From Betaproteobacteria bacterium (GTDB taxonomy: Bacteria > Pseudomonadota > Gammaproteobacteria > Burkholderiales > Burkholderiaceae_F), in assembly GCA_005882215.1 (NCBI GenBank), contig VBCK01000125.1:1-43660 (forward strand): a DNA stretch of 43,660 nt. The letters run 5' to 3'. Below, piece by piece: positions 1 to 8,311 of this stretch; the first letter of the stretch is position 1; each line of letters starts with the position of its first letter. The position numbers and the translations under genes were made by a program. The notes below the pieces were generated by a model. The model did no database searches and was not told the DNA's origin. It was given only the letters and a program-made list of their open reading frames with translations.

Positions 1-478
1 TCTCGACACCCTTTGCACAGTCCACTGGGCCGACTTGAGCCGTTCTAAGCCAGTCCGGATCGTGACGTTCAACAAGGAGCTGGCCATCCGGCGCAACATG
101 GCGGCGCGCGCTCGTCACAAACGAGGTCCTCGTCAAACCTGAAGGCTGATTGACCAGGCAACTGGCAAGCAGCACCGTGTCGAATACCTTGCCGAGGCGC
201 AAGTCCTCGATGTCCGACTCAACGCGTACTGCGTCTTGAGGCACGCACGCGAGCATGTCCGCGCAGTTGTCCACCGCCGTGACGTTCAAACCCCACTCGA
301 GTAGCTTACGCGTGAGGCGACCTGCGCTGGCGCCCAGTTCGAGAACAGACGTGCCGGCCCTCAGCAGCTCGCGCACACTGTCGAGATCGCCGAGGTAAGG
401 CATGCTGCGGTACAACTCCACGGAGCAGCCATCACGTGTTCGTGCGCCGGGGCCAGAGCACGACAAGACAGAGCTCAT
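1..478 (-). CDS. Class I SAM-dependent methyltransferase, 3' end cut by window edge
   Basis: An open frame runs from an ATG at 478 to the left edge without a stop, giving 159 codons. It contains a class I methyltransferase motif I (VLELGASAGRLTRKL, about residues 44-58), followed by an acidic strand end (VTAVDNCADML) and a post-motif region with VFDTVLLASCLVNQ. This is the Rossmann SAM-binding half; the rest of the protein lies outside the window. The ATG overlaps the stop of the upstream cupin/FAD-oxidase gene (ATGA), so it is probably translationally coupled and is the last visible gene of the long operon that starts at 10716. The substrate is unknown. Next to betaine-type transport and a sarcosine-oxidase-like protein, a small-molecule N- or O-methyltransferase would fit, but that is inference only. 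Confidence 0.75.
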   Translation of the reverse strand, partial: MSSVLSCSGPGARTRDGCSVELYRSMPYLGDLDSVRELLRAGTSVLELGASAGRLTRKLLEWGLNVTAVDNCADMLACVPQDAVRVESDIEDLRLGKVFDTVLLASCLVNQPSGLTRTSFVTSARRHVAPDGQLLVERHDPDWLRTAQVGPVDCAKGVE

Positions 479-1677
479 GGGGAATCGAGCGCCTCGATCG
501 CGAGCGCCGCAAGGCGCGCCCCGATCGCGGGCGCGAACTTGAACCCGTGCCCCGAGCACGCCGAGCCGACCACGACGCGCCCGTGCCGCTCCAGGATGAA
601 GCTCTGATCGGCAGTCGACGTGTACAGGCACGCCTGTGCGTCGATCGGTCGCGGATCGGCGAGCAATACATGCTCGCCGATCCAGGCCGTGATCGCCCCG
701 ACGAGCGCCGCGTCCGGCCCTCCTGTCTGCGACGGATCGACCTGGGGTCCCGCACCGTGCGCGGCGGCCTTGATGCCGTGCACCGGATCGGCGAGGGCGT
801 AGAAAGAAATTCCTCCGGTTCGAAGCCCAACCGAAACGAAAGCCGGCATGGGGCGTGCGTCGACCGGAACAAAATAGCAGACGGTCTCGCGCGTCACGCG
901 GACGGGCAGCGGCGGCTTGACCAGATCGTTCACCCACGCCCCAGCCGTGACAACGACGCACGCCTCGCGCAGGTCGGCCAGCGAAGTCACGCGCGTTCCA
1001 TAACGCACGTCGATACCGCGGGCCAGGGCCGCGAGCGCACGATCGGCCCGGACGATGCCCGCCTCCGGTTGCAGCACCGCGAAAGATCCCGCAGGGACCC
1101 GAAGCGGGAATCGGCGCTGGACTTCATCGCGTTCGAGCCGTTGCCAGGACACCCCGCACGCTTCGAGCACAGCCGCCGAACTGTCTTCCAGGTTCGTGAC
1201 GATCTCGATCAGTCCGTCAAGCTCGAGCAGCGACTCCCCCGCCTCGACCTCGATCCGGCCAACTTCCGGATTAAACAGCAGGTCGACATCGGGATAGAAC
1301 GCGAAATCGTCTTCGATCCGGGATCCGACCTCCAGACACACTGCCACCGCCCCGCTCCGGTTGACCAGGTGATGGCCGTCCGGCACATTCCTGGGAAAAG
1401 CCGCGCAATCGCCGGCGCGCAAGACTTCCTCGGCCCTGTCCGTGATCAGCACGACCTCGCCCGACAGGACATAGACGAATTCGTCTTCCGCCGAGTGCCA
1501 GTGGCGCTGGCTGGACCACGCGCCCGGCGGCAGTTGCAGCAGATTGACGCCGAACTGGGTGAGGCCGGCCGCGTCGCCAAGACGCTGGCGAATGCGGTTG
1601 GCCGGCTCCTTGTCGAACGGCGCCGGGTAGGTAGAGCCCTTGCGCTGTGGAATGGTTCTCAGATCGAGTTTTGGCAT
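475..1677 (-). CDS. Chimeric protein: cupin domain fused to truncated sarcosine-oxidase-like FAD enzyme
   Basis: This 400-residue frame has two unrelated halves. Residues 1 to about 135 form a small cupin protein, with the metal-site stretch HWHSAEDEF at 59-67 and a typical end around YPDVDLL. From about residue 140 the sequence matches the middle and end of monomeric sarcosine/N-methyl amino acid oxidases: GESLLELDG, an RRFP block, QPEAGIVR, the ACLYTST segment (349-355) whose Cys is the covalent flavin site in that family, and CSGHGFKFAPAIG near the end. The first 100 or so residues of such oxidases, including the GxGxxG dinucleotide-binding motif, are absent, so FAD binding in the usual way is doubtful. 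It lies 13 bp after the osmoprotectant transporter fusion. It could be an in-frame deletion joining two genes, a real novel fusion, or an assembly error. Confidence 0.7.
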   Translation of the reverse strand: MPKLDLRTIPQRKGSTYPAPFDKEPANRIRQRLGDAAGLTQFGVNLLQLPPGAWSSQRHWHSAEDEFVYVLSGEVVLITDRAEEVLRAGDCAAFPRNVPDGHHLVNRSGAVAVCLEVGSRIEDDFAFYPDVDLLFNPEVGRIEVEAGESLLELDGLIEIVTNLEDSSAAVLEACGVSWQRLERDEVQRRFPLRVPAGSFAVLQPEAGIVRADRALAALARGIDVRYGTRVTSLADLREACVVVTAGAWVNDLVKPPLPVRVTRETVCYFVPVDARPMPAFVSVGLRTGGISFYALADPVHGIKAAAHGAGPQVDPSQTGGPDAALVGAITAWIGEHVLLADPRPIDAQACLYTSTADQSFILERHGRVVVGSACSGHGFKFAPAIGARLAALAIEALDSP

Positions 1678-1690
1678 CGCAGAGGCTCCA

Positions 1691-3199
1691 TCAACGGCTC
1701 ATCCTAAGGCGAAAACGCACTGCCCATTCCAGAACGCTGAACGAGGCCTCGAACCCCAGCGCCAGCGCCGCCGCCGGCAGCGCCCCGGCCAGCAGCATCT
1801 GATCGTCGTTCAGCGCCAGACCGATCGAGATGCGCTCGCCGAATCCGCCGGCGCCTACGAACGCGCCGATCGTGGCGGTGCCCACGCTGATCACCGCGGC
1901 GGTCCGTATGCCGGCCAGAATCACGGGGGACGCCAGCGGCAGCTCCACGGTCCACAGCCGCACCAGGCTGCGCGCCCCCAGAGCCGTGGCCGCCTGACGC
2001 AGCGTCTCCGGCACCTGCGCCAGGCCGACGGCGGTGTTGCGCACGATCGGCAGCAACGCGAAGATGAACAGCGCGAGCAGCGCAGGGCGGGTGCCGATAG
2101 CGCCCAGCACCGGGATCAGGGCGGCGAGCAGCGCCAGCGCCGGAATCGTCTGAAGCGCGCTGACCACGCCGAGGATCACGTTGCCCGCGCGGGGCCAGCG
2201 GGCCGCGGCGACCCCGAGCGGAATGCCGACCGCGCTGGCCGCGGCCACCGACAGCAGCACCAGCGCGATATGCTGGCGCGCCAGCCGCGCGAAGTCTTCA
2301 CCGAACAGGCGCTCGCGAAAGCTCGGCCGCGAGGCTCCCAGCCCGGATCGGTCGATGAACGACTGCGCGATGTCGCGCGCGCTGCGATGATCCAGTTCCG
2401 CGGCGCCGTTCAGTTCGATCATCTTGCGGGTGTCAATGCTCCCGGCCAGCGCCTTCAGCGCGGCCCAGGCCTGCGGGAAGCGCTGCGGCACCGAGCGCCG
2501 GAACATCACGACCGCGTCATAGCGCGGAAAATAGTGGCGGTCGTCACGCAGCACCTGAATACCGTAGCGGGCGATCTTGGCGTCCGTCGTGTACAGGTCG
2601 ATCACGTCGATCTGATGCGCGGCCAGCGCTTCGTACGCCAAGCCGTGGTCCAGCCCGCTGGGCCGGGCGGTGAGCCCATAGTGGCGCGCGAGCCCCGGCC
2701 AGCCATCGGCCCGTCCGAGGAATTCGTGCGAAAGCCCGATGCGCAGCTCAGGGTGCCCGGCCAGATCGCTGATGCGTTCGAGATGCAGGGCCTGCGCGGT
2801 GTCGTGCCGCACGCCGATCGCATACGAATTCTCGAAACCCAGTTCAATGTCGGCGCCAAGACCCAGCGGTGCCAGCTCCCGATCGATCTGCTCCAGCGCA
2901 GCGTCGGCGCGCTCGTGGTGCAGGATCTCCAGCTCGATCGTGCCCAGGTATTCGGGATACAGATCGATCGCCCCGCTGCGCAGCGCCTCGAACAGGATCG
3001 CCGTGTTGCCCATCCCCGGAACATGCTCCGCCGCTGTCGTGCGCCGCGCGGCCTGGGTCAGGATCTCGCCCAGGATCGTCGATTCGGTGAAGCGCTTGGA
3101 ACCGACCCGCAGGATCTCGGAGCCCGCGGCCGGCGCCGCGGTCAGCAGTGCCGCAACGGCCAGCCAGAGGCGCCCTGCTCCGGGTGCCCGGCCGCGCAC
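1691..3199 (-). CDS. Osmoprotectant (betaine-type) ABC transporter, binding protein fused to permease
   Basis: This 502-residue protein starts at GTG 3199, 4 bp after livM. Residues 1-26 are a signal/anchor segment. Residues 27 to about 290 are an OpuAC/YehZ-type substrate-binding domain (VGSKRFTESTILGEI, then GNTAILFEALRSGAIDLYPEYLGT). Residues 300-502 form an OpuAB/YehW-type permease with several membrane segments and an EAA-like cytoplasmic loop (ATALGARSLVRLW followed by ELP). Fused receptor-permeases exist in the Opu/Egt family, but in the well-known Gram-positive ones the permease comes first; here the receptor leads. No Opu-type ATPase is present in the window, so the ATPase must be elsewhere, or the neighbouring LivF/LivG would have to serve, which is unlikely. 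Substrates of the family are glycine betaine, choline, carnitine or ergothioneine; the true ligand is unknown. Confidence 0.85.
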   Translation of the reverse strand: MRGRAPGAGRLWLAVAALLTAAPAAGSEILRVGSKRFTESTILGEILTQAARRTTAAEHVPGMGNTAILFEALRSGAIDLYPEYLGTIELEILHHERADAALEQIDRELAPLGLGADIELGFENSYAIGVRHDTAQALHLERISDLAGHPELRIGLSHEFLGRADGWPGLARHYGLTARPSGLDHGLAYEALAAHQIDVIDLYTTDAKIARYGIQVLRDDRHYFPRYDAVVMFRRSVPQRFPQAWAALKALAGSIDTRKMIELNGAAELDHRSARDIAQSFIDRSGLGASRPSFRERLFGEDFARLARQHIALVLLSVAAASAVGIPLGVAAARWPRAGNVILGVVSALQTIPALALLAALIPVLGAIGTRPALLALFIFALLPIVRNTAVGLAQVPETLRQAATALGARSLVRLWTVELPLASPVILAGIRTAAVISVGTATIGAFVGAGGFGERISIGLALNDDQMLLAGALPAAALALGFEASFSVLEWAVRFRLRMSR

Positions 3200-3203
3200 G
3201 GTT

Positions 3204-4163
3204 TCATGCTCCGCTGCGGCGCGTAAAGATCAACGCACGCAGCTCGCCGACAATGCCCCGGCGGAACAGCAGCACGCACACCACGAAGATGGCGCCCGTG
3301 ATCACGGTCACCCAGGAGCCGACCTTGTCGGCCAGCAGGTCCTGCAGGCCGACGATCGTCAGCGCGCCGACCGACGGGCCCAGCACCGTTCCGAGCCCGC
3401 CCAGCAGCGTCATCAGCACGACCTCGCCCGACATGTGCCAGTCCGCATCGGTCAGCGAGGCGAGCTGGAACACGATCGCCTTGGTCGCGCCGGCCAGGCC
3501 GGTCAGCGTCGCCGACAGCACGAACGCCAGCAGCTTGTAGCGATCGACCGCGTAGCCGAGCGAGATCGCGCGCGGCTCGTTTTCGCGGATCGCCTTCAGG
3601 ATCTGCCCGAACGGCGAGTGGATCGTGCGATGGATCAGCCAGAAGCCCGCCAAATAGATCGCGAGTACGAAAAAGTACATCACCATGTTGTCCGACAGAT
3701 CGATCAGGCCGAACAGGCGGCCCCGGGGAATTCCCTGCAATCCGTCCTCACCTCCCGTGAACGGCAGCTGCACCTCCAGGAAATACACAAGCTGGGCCAG
3801 GGCCAGCGTGATCATCGCGAAATAGATGCCGGAGCGGCGGATCGCCAGCAGCCCGAACACGGTACCGAGCATGCTGGCCGACGCGGTCCCGGCCAGGATA
3901 CCCACCTCCGGCGGCGCCCCCAGGTTCTTGCACAGGTAGCCACACACGTAGGCGCCGAAGGCGAAGAACGCGGCGTGGCCGAACGACAACAGGCCGACGA
4001 AGCCGAGCAGAAGGTTGAACGCCGAGGCGAACAGCGCAAAACACAGCACCTTCATCAGGAACGTGGGGTACGCCAGGAATGGGGCGACCAGGCCGCCCAC
4101 GATCAGCGCCGCGAACATCAGCCTACTCGAGCCGCGCGCGGCGGCCATCCAAGCGATCTTCAT
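3204..4163 (-). CDS. livM: Branched-chain amino acid-type ABC transporter permease LivM
   Basis: This 319-residue, highly hydrophobic inner-membrane permease has the LivM family signatures NLLLGFVGLLSFGHAAFFAFGA near residues 49-70 and ISLGYAVDRYKLLAFVLSA in the cytoplasmic coupling region. The end, GGLGTVLGPSVGAL, is also typical. It pairs with LivH, encoded 10 bp upstream, and with the two ATPases and two receptors further up the same run. The length is normal for the family. Liv-type (HAAT) transporters carry branched-chain amino acids but in this phylum very often aromatic or aliphatic carboxylates, urea or amides. The acyl-CoA ligase at the head of the operon favours an organic acid here. 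Confidence 0.93.
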   Translation of the reverse strand: MKIAWMAAARGSSRLMFAALIVGGLVAPFLAYPTFLMKVLCFALFASAFNLLLGFVGLLSFGHAAFFAFGAYVCGYLCKNLGAPPEVGILAGTASASMLGTVFGLLAIRRSGIYFAMITLALAQLVYFLEVQLPFTGGEDGLQGIPRGRLFGLIDLSDNMVMYFFVLAIYLAGFWLIHRTIHSPFGQILKAIRENEPRAISLGYAVDRYKLLAFVLSATLTGLAGATKAIVFQLASLTDADWHMSGEVVLMTLLGGLGTVLGPSVGALTIVGLQDLLADKVGSWVTVITGAIFVVCVLLFRRGIVGELRALIFTRRSGA

Positions 4164-4173
4164 TCGGACCCCG

Positions 4174-5058
4174 TCACGCCTGCCGCCCGAACAGGCCCGC
4201 CGGGCGCACCATCAGTACGATCACCATGATCAGGAAGATCACGACGGCCGATGCCTGCGGGTAATAGACCTTCGTGAGCGCCTCGACCAGCCCGAGTCCG
4301 ACCCCGGTGACGATCGACCCCAGGATCGAACCCATGCCGCCGATCACCACCACCGCGAACACCACGATGATCAGGTTCGAACCCATCAGCGGATTGACCT
4401 GCATCACCGGCGCCGCCAGTACGCCGGCGAACGCGGCCAGCCCGGCTCCCGCCGCATAGGTGAGAGTCATCAGCAGCGGCACATTGATGCCGAGTGCCTG
4501 TACCAGGTCCGGGCGCTGCGTGGCCGCACGCAGCGTGGCCCCCAGCCGGGTGCGCTCGATCGCGAACCACACGGCGAAGCAGACGCCCAGCGCTGCCACC
4601 ACAACCCAGGCCCGGTACAGCGGCAGGAACATGAAGCCCAGGTTCATGCCGCCCTGCAGCTGCTCGGGCACTTCGTACGATTCGCCAGAAATGCCGTAGT
4701 AATTGCGAAACACCCCCTCGGCGATCAGAGCGAGTCCGAACGTCAGCAGCAGTCCGTACAGGTGATCGAGCTGGTACAGACGCCGCAGCATCAGGCGCTC
4801 GATCAGCACGCTGAACGCTCCAACCAGCAGCGGCGCCAGCAGCAGCGACTCCCAATAGTTCACGCCGAAGGCGGCCAGGCCGATCCACGCCACGAACGCG
4901 CCGACCATGTACTGCGCGCCGTGCGCGAAGTTGATGATGTTCAGCATTCCGAAGATCACAGCCAAGCCGAGGCTGAGCACCGCGTAGAACGATCCGTTGA
5001 TCAGTCCCAGCAGCAACTGGCCGAACAGCAGCTGCGGCGGAACGCCGAAGATCGTCAT
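4174..5058 (-). CDS. livH: Branched-chain amino acid-type ABC transporter permease LivH
   Basis: This 294-residue inner-membrane permease contains the LivH signature near residues 20-60: NGSFYAVLSLGLAVIFGMLN followed by NFAHGAQYMVGAF. Further hallmarks are IERTRLGATLRAATQRPDLVQALGIN (the coupling loop) and GGMGSILGS near the end. It starts with ATG at 5058, 18 bp after the stop of the second binding-protein gene, and is followed 10 bp later by livM. With LivM it forms the transmembrane heterodimer. Nothing is unusual in length or motifs. Confidence 0.93.
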   Translation of the reverse strand: MTIFGVPPQLLFGQLLLGLINGSFYAVLSLGLAVIFGMLNIINFAHGAQYMVGAFVAWIGLAAFGVNYWESLLLAPLLVGAFSVLIERLMLRRLYQLDHLYGLLLTFGLALIAEGVFRNYYGISGESYEVPEQLQGGMNLGFMFLPLYRAWVVVAALGVCFAVWFAIERTRLGATLRAATQRPDLVQALGINVPLLMTLTYAAGAGLAAFAGVLAAPVMQVNPLMGSNLIIVVFAVVVIGGMGSILGSIVTGVGLGLVEALTKVYYPQASAVVIFLIMVIVLMVRPAGLFGRQA

Positions 5059-5076
5059 TTAGTTAGAGGCAAGCTG

Positions 5077-6294
5077 TCACTTCTTGATCAGCGGGCATCG
5101 GGAAGCCGACAGCGGCTGGAACGCCTCGTCGCCCGGGATCGTCGCCATGAGTTTGTAATAGTCCCACGGCCCGAACGATTCCGATGGCTTCTTCACCTGA
5201 AACAGGTACATGTCGTGCACCATGCGACCGTCGTCGCGGATGCGCCCGTTCCTGGCAAAAAAATCGTTCACTGGCGTCTTCTTCATTTGCGCCATCACTT
5301 TCTGCGCATCGTCGCTGTTGACCGCCTTGACCGCCTTCAGGTAGTGCATCACCGACGAATAGTCTCCGGCCTGCACCATCGTCGGCATCCGCTTGTGCTG
5401 CTCGAAGAAGCGCTTCGACCAGGCGCGCGTTTCGTCGTTCAGATCCCAGTAGAAACCCTCCGTCAGGTACATGCCTTGCGTCATCTTCAGACCCAGCGAG
5501 TGCACGTCGGTGATGAAAACCAGCAACCCGGCGAGCGACTGCTTCGGCGTGATGCCGAACCTGACTGCCTGCTTGATCGCGTTGATCGCGTCGTTGCCGG
5601 CATTGGCCAGCCCGATCACCTGGGCGCCCGAGGCCTGGGCCTTCTGCAGGAACGGAGAGAAGTCGGTCTCCGGAAACGGATGGCGCACCGAGCCCACCAC
5701 CGTGCCGCCGTTGGCCAGGATCACGTCGGTGGCATCTTTCTCCAGCGAGTGGCCAAACACATAGTCGACGGTCAGGAAGAACCAGCTCTTGCCGCCCTGC
5801 TTCACCAGCACCTTGGCGGTGCCGTTGGCCAGCGCATAGGTATCGTAGGTCCAGTGCACGGTGATGTCGTTGCAGCCCTCGTTGGTGATCCGGGTCGAGG
5901 CCGCTCCGGAAACCAGTATTAACCTGTTCTTCTCCTTGGCAATCTTCTGCACCGCCAACGCGGTCGAGCTGGTGACCAGCTCGGTCACCACGTCGACGCC
6001 GTCGTGTTCGAACCACTCCTGCGCCTTCTTGGCGGCGACGTCGTCCTTGTTCTGGTGATCCGCGGACACCATTTCGATCTTGAAGGCCGGCTTTTCCCGG
6101 GACACGAAATCGTCGATCGCCATCTGGACCGCCACCACGGCGCCGGGCCCGGAGGCAACCGAGTACGGGCCGGACATATCGGTGAGCACGCCGATCTTCA
6201 CGACGCCGTCCGAAATCTGGGCCTGGGCCGCGCCGGCCAGCGTCAGTGCCAGGCAGGCGCTCCGGATAAGGATCTTCGATTTCGCCGCTTTCAT
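5077..6294 (-). CDS. Liv-type ABC transporter periplasmic binding protein, copy 2
   Basis: This 405-residue receptor has a signal peptide (ACLALTLAGAAQA then QISDG, cleavage near AQA) and a type I periplasmic-binding fold (VVKIGVLTDMSGPYS, with ITNEGCNDITVHWTYDTYA as the inter-lobe segment). The ATG at 6294 follows a purine-rich ribosome site (GGAGAAGGACAGG). A TTG 18 bp upstream would give a longer form, but the site favours 6294. The protein is nearly the same as the one encoded 52 bp upstream: in the last 112 residues I count nine differences. The two genes are a tandem duplication, with this one closer to livH. Substitutions such as IKQAVRFG here against IKQAAEFG in copy 1 may tune specificity, but this cannot be judged without a structure. 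Confidence 0.9.
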   Translation of the reverse strand: MKAAKSKILIRSACLALTLAGAAQAQISDGVVKIGVLTDMSGPYSVASGPGAVVAVQMAIDDFVSREKPAFKIEMVSADHQNKDDVAAKKAQEWFEHDGVDVVTELVTSSTALAVQKIAKEKNRLILVSGAASTRITNEGCNDITVHWTYDTYALANGTAKVLVKQGGKSWFFLTVDYVFGHSLEKDATDVILANGGTVVGSVRHPFPETDFSPFLQKAQASGAQVIGLANAGNDAINAIKQAVRFGITPKQSLAGLLVFITDVHSLGLKMTQGMYLTEGFYWDLNDETRAWSKRFFEQHKRMPTMVQAGDYSSVMHYLKAVKAVNSDDAQKVMAQMKKTPVNDFFARNGRIRDDGRMVHDMYLFQVKKPSESFGPWDYYKLMATIPGDEAFQPLSASRCPLIKK

Positions 6295-6346
6295 CCTGTC
6301 CTTCTCCCGCAAGTGCGACGCTTGTGAAGGGTGCCCGGCATTCGCA

Positions 6347-7555
6347 TCACTTCTTGATCAGCGGGCAGCGCGACGCGGACAGTGGCTGGAACGCCTCGTC
6401 GGCCGGAATGGTCGCAATCAGCTTGTAGTAGTCCCACGGCCCGGTCGAATCCGCGGGCTTCTTCACCTGAAACAGGTACATGTCATGCACCATGCGGCCG
6501 TCGTCGCGAATTTGCCCGTTCCTGGCGAAAAAGTCGTTCACCGGCGTCTTCTTCATCTGCGTCATCACCTTCTGCGCGTCGTCGCTGTTGACCGCCTTGA
6601 CCGCCTTCAGGTAGTGCATCACCGACGAATAGTCTCCGGCCTGCGCCATCGTCGGCATCCGCTTGTGCTTCTCGAAGAAGCGCTTCGACCAGGCGCGCGC
6701 TTCGTCGTTCAGATCCCAGTAGAAACCCTCCGTCAGGTACATGCCCTGCGTCGTCTTCAGGCCCAGCGAGTGCACGTCGCTGATGAAAACCAGCAGCCCG
6801 GCCAGCGACTGTTTCGGGGTGATGCCGAACTCGGCCGCCTGCTTGATCGAGTTGGTCGTGTCGGTGCCGGCATTGGCCAGCCCGATCACCTGGGCGCCGG
6901 AGGCCTGGGCCTTCAGCAGAAACGAGGAGAAGTCGGTGCCGGGAAACGGGTGGCGCACCGAGCCCAGCACCGTGCCGCCGTTGGCCAGGATCACGGCAGT
7001 GGCATCCTTTTCCAGCGACTGGCCGAATGCATAGTCGGCGGTCAGGAAGAACCAGGTCTTGCCGCCATTCTTCACCACGTACTTGGCGGTGCCGTTGGAC
7101 AGCGCGTAGGTGTCGTAGGTCCAGTGCACGGTGACGTCGTTGCAGTCCTCGTTGGTGATCCGGGTCGAGGCCGCTCCGGATACGAACACCAGCTTGTTCT
7201 TTTCCTTGCCGATCTTCTGCACCGCCAGCGCGGTCGAACTCGTCACCAGGTCGGTCACCAGGTCGACACCGTCGCGCTCGAACCACTCGCGCGCCTTGTT
7301 GGCGGCGATGTCGCCCTTATTCTGGTGATCGGCATAGACCATTTCGACCTTGAAAGCCGGCTTCTCCTTGGCCACGAAATCGTCGATAGCCATCTGCGTG
7401 GCCACCACGGCGCCCTGACCGGATATGTCCGAGTAGGTACCCGACATGTCGGTGAGCACGCCGATCTTCACGACGCCGTCCGAAATCTGGGCCTGGGCCG
7501 CGCCGGCCAGTGTCAGCGCCAGCCCCGCGGCCTGGATCATGGTTTTCAGTTTCAT
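6347..7555 (-). CDS. Liv-type ABC transporter periplasmic binding protein, copy 1
   Basis: This 402-residue receptor starts at ATG 7555 behind a good ribosome site (CGAGGAGAACCG). It has a signal peptide ending LALTLAGAAQA and the same mature start (QISDGVVKIGVLTDMSG) as its tandem paralogue at 5077-6294. It is the first receptor gene after livF, 33 bp away. The mature part resembles receptors used by aromatic-acid or short-carboxylate Liv systems, but the ligand cannot be read from the sequence. Keeping both copies, each with an intact frame and signal peptide, suggests that both are expressed and deliver to the same LivHMGF complex. Confidence 0.92.
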   Translation of the reverse strand: MKLKTMIQAAGLALTLAGAAQAQISDGVVKIGVLTDMSGTYSDISGQGAVVATQMAIDDFVAKEKPAFKVEMVYADHQNKGDIAANKAREWFERDGVDLVTDLVTSSTALAVQKIGKEKNKLVFVSGAASTRITNEDCNDVTVHWTYDTYALSNGTAKYVVKNGGKTWFFLTADYAFGQSLEKDATAVILANGGTVLGSVRHPFPGTDFSSFLLKAQASGAQVIGLANAGTDTTNSIKQAAEFGITPKQSLAGLLVFISDVHSLGLKTTQGMYLTEGFYWDLNDEARAWSKRFFEKHKRMPTMAQAGDYSSVMHYLKAVKAVNSDDAQKVMTQMKKTPVNDFFARNGQIRDDGRMVHDMYLFQVKKPADSTGPWDYYKLIATIPADEAFQPLSASRCPLIKK

Positions 7556-7588
7556 CGGTTCTCCTCGCGTAAAGTTAGGATCGCTCGC

Positions 7589-8311
7589 TCAAACGCCGAG
7601 CAGGGCATGCAGCCGCTCGGTGCAGGACGGAAGCTCCTCGCGCGTGACGGTCTGCACGATGCGCCCGTGCTCCAGCACATAGTGGCGGTCGGCCAGCGGA
7701 GCGGCAAAGCGGAAATTCTGCTCGACCAGCACGATCGTGAATCCTCGCGCCTTCAGCGTCCTGAGCACCTCGGCGAGCTTCTTCACGATCACCGGCGCCA
7801 GGCCCTCGGTGATCTCGTCCAGCAACAGCAGCCGCGCTCCGGTGCGCAGGATGCGCGCTATCGACAGCATCTGCTGTTCGCCACCCGACAGCCGCGTTCC
7901 CGGGCTGTGGCGCCTCTCGAGCAGATTCGGAAACATCGCGTAGATCTCCTCGATCGTCAGGCCCCCGCTGTTCAGCTTGGGCGGCAGCAGCAGGTTTTCC
8001 TCGGTGCTCAAGCCGGCGAAGATTCCGCGTTCTTCCGGGCAGTAGCCGATTCCGCGACGCGCGATCCGGTGCGGCGCCATCGAGACGATGTGCTCGCCAT
8101 TGAACGTAATCGTACCGGTGCAGCGCCCAACCAGCCCCAGGACGGCCTTCAGCGTGGTGGTGCGACCGGCGCCGTTGCGGCCGAGCAGCGTCACCAGTTC
8201 GCCCCGGTTCACCTGAAGGTCGATGCCATGCAGGATATGCGATTCGCCGTAGAACGCGTGCACGTTCGCGAGGTGGAGCATCTCCCCGCCGGGAGCAAAT
8301 GCGCTGCTCAC
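7589..8311 (-). CDS. livF: Liv-type ABC transporter ATP-binding protein LivF, Walker A Lys replaced by Arg
   Basis: A GTG at 8311 overlaps the livG stop (GTGA) and gives 240 residues; an in-frame ATG at 8281 is a possible alternative. LivF features are the Walker A region GRNGAGRTT (44-52), the ABC signature LSGGEQQ (141-147), Walker B LLLLDE (161-166) followed by ITEGLAP, and VLVEQN where many ABC proteins carry a His. The invariant Walker A lysine is arginine at residue 50 (codon CGC on the coding strand, around 8162-8164). I have a weak recollection of Arg at this place in some LivF proteins, but the lysine contacts the ATP phosphates in nearly all P-loop proteins. The partner LivG has an intact lysine. 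The rest of the protein is normal, so it is probably functional. Confidence 0.92.
   Translation of the reverse strand: MSSAFAPGGEMLHLANVHAFYGESHILHGIDLQVNRGELVTLLGRNGAGRTTTLKAVLGLVGRCTGTITFNGEHIVSMAPHRIARRGIGYCPEERGIFAGLSTEENLLLPPKLNSGGLTIEEIYAMFPNLLERRHSPGTRLSGGEQQMLSIARILRTGARLLLLDEITEGLAPVIVKKLAEVLRTLKARGFTIVLVEQNFRFAAPLADRHYVLEHGRIVQTVTREELPSCTERLHALLGV

Larger units (their letters stand above)
5077..7555 (-). repeat. Tandem duplication of a binding-protein gene
   Basis: Two direct copies of about 1.2 kb (6347-7555 and 5077-6294) encode near-identical receptors. Long stretches match at the DNA level, for example around the codons for KKTPVNDFFARNG and PLSASRCPLIKK at the 3' ends. Both copies are intact. 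The repeat is long and similar enough to allow homologous recombination or assembly collapse. Confidence 0.9.

Noticed and set aside
1640-5922. Several overlapping plus-strand frames of 400-630 codons rich in Gln, Arg and His
   Set aside because: They mirror the liv and opu genes on the other strand, lack motifs, and show the composition expected of antisense frames in GC-rich DNA.
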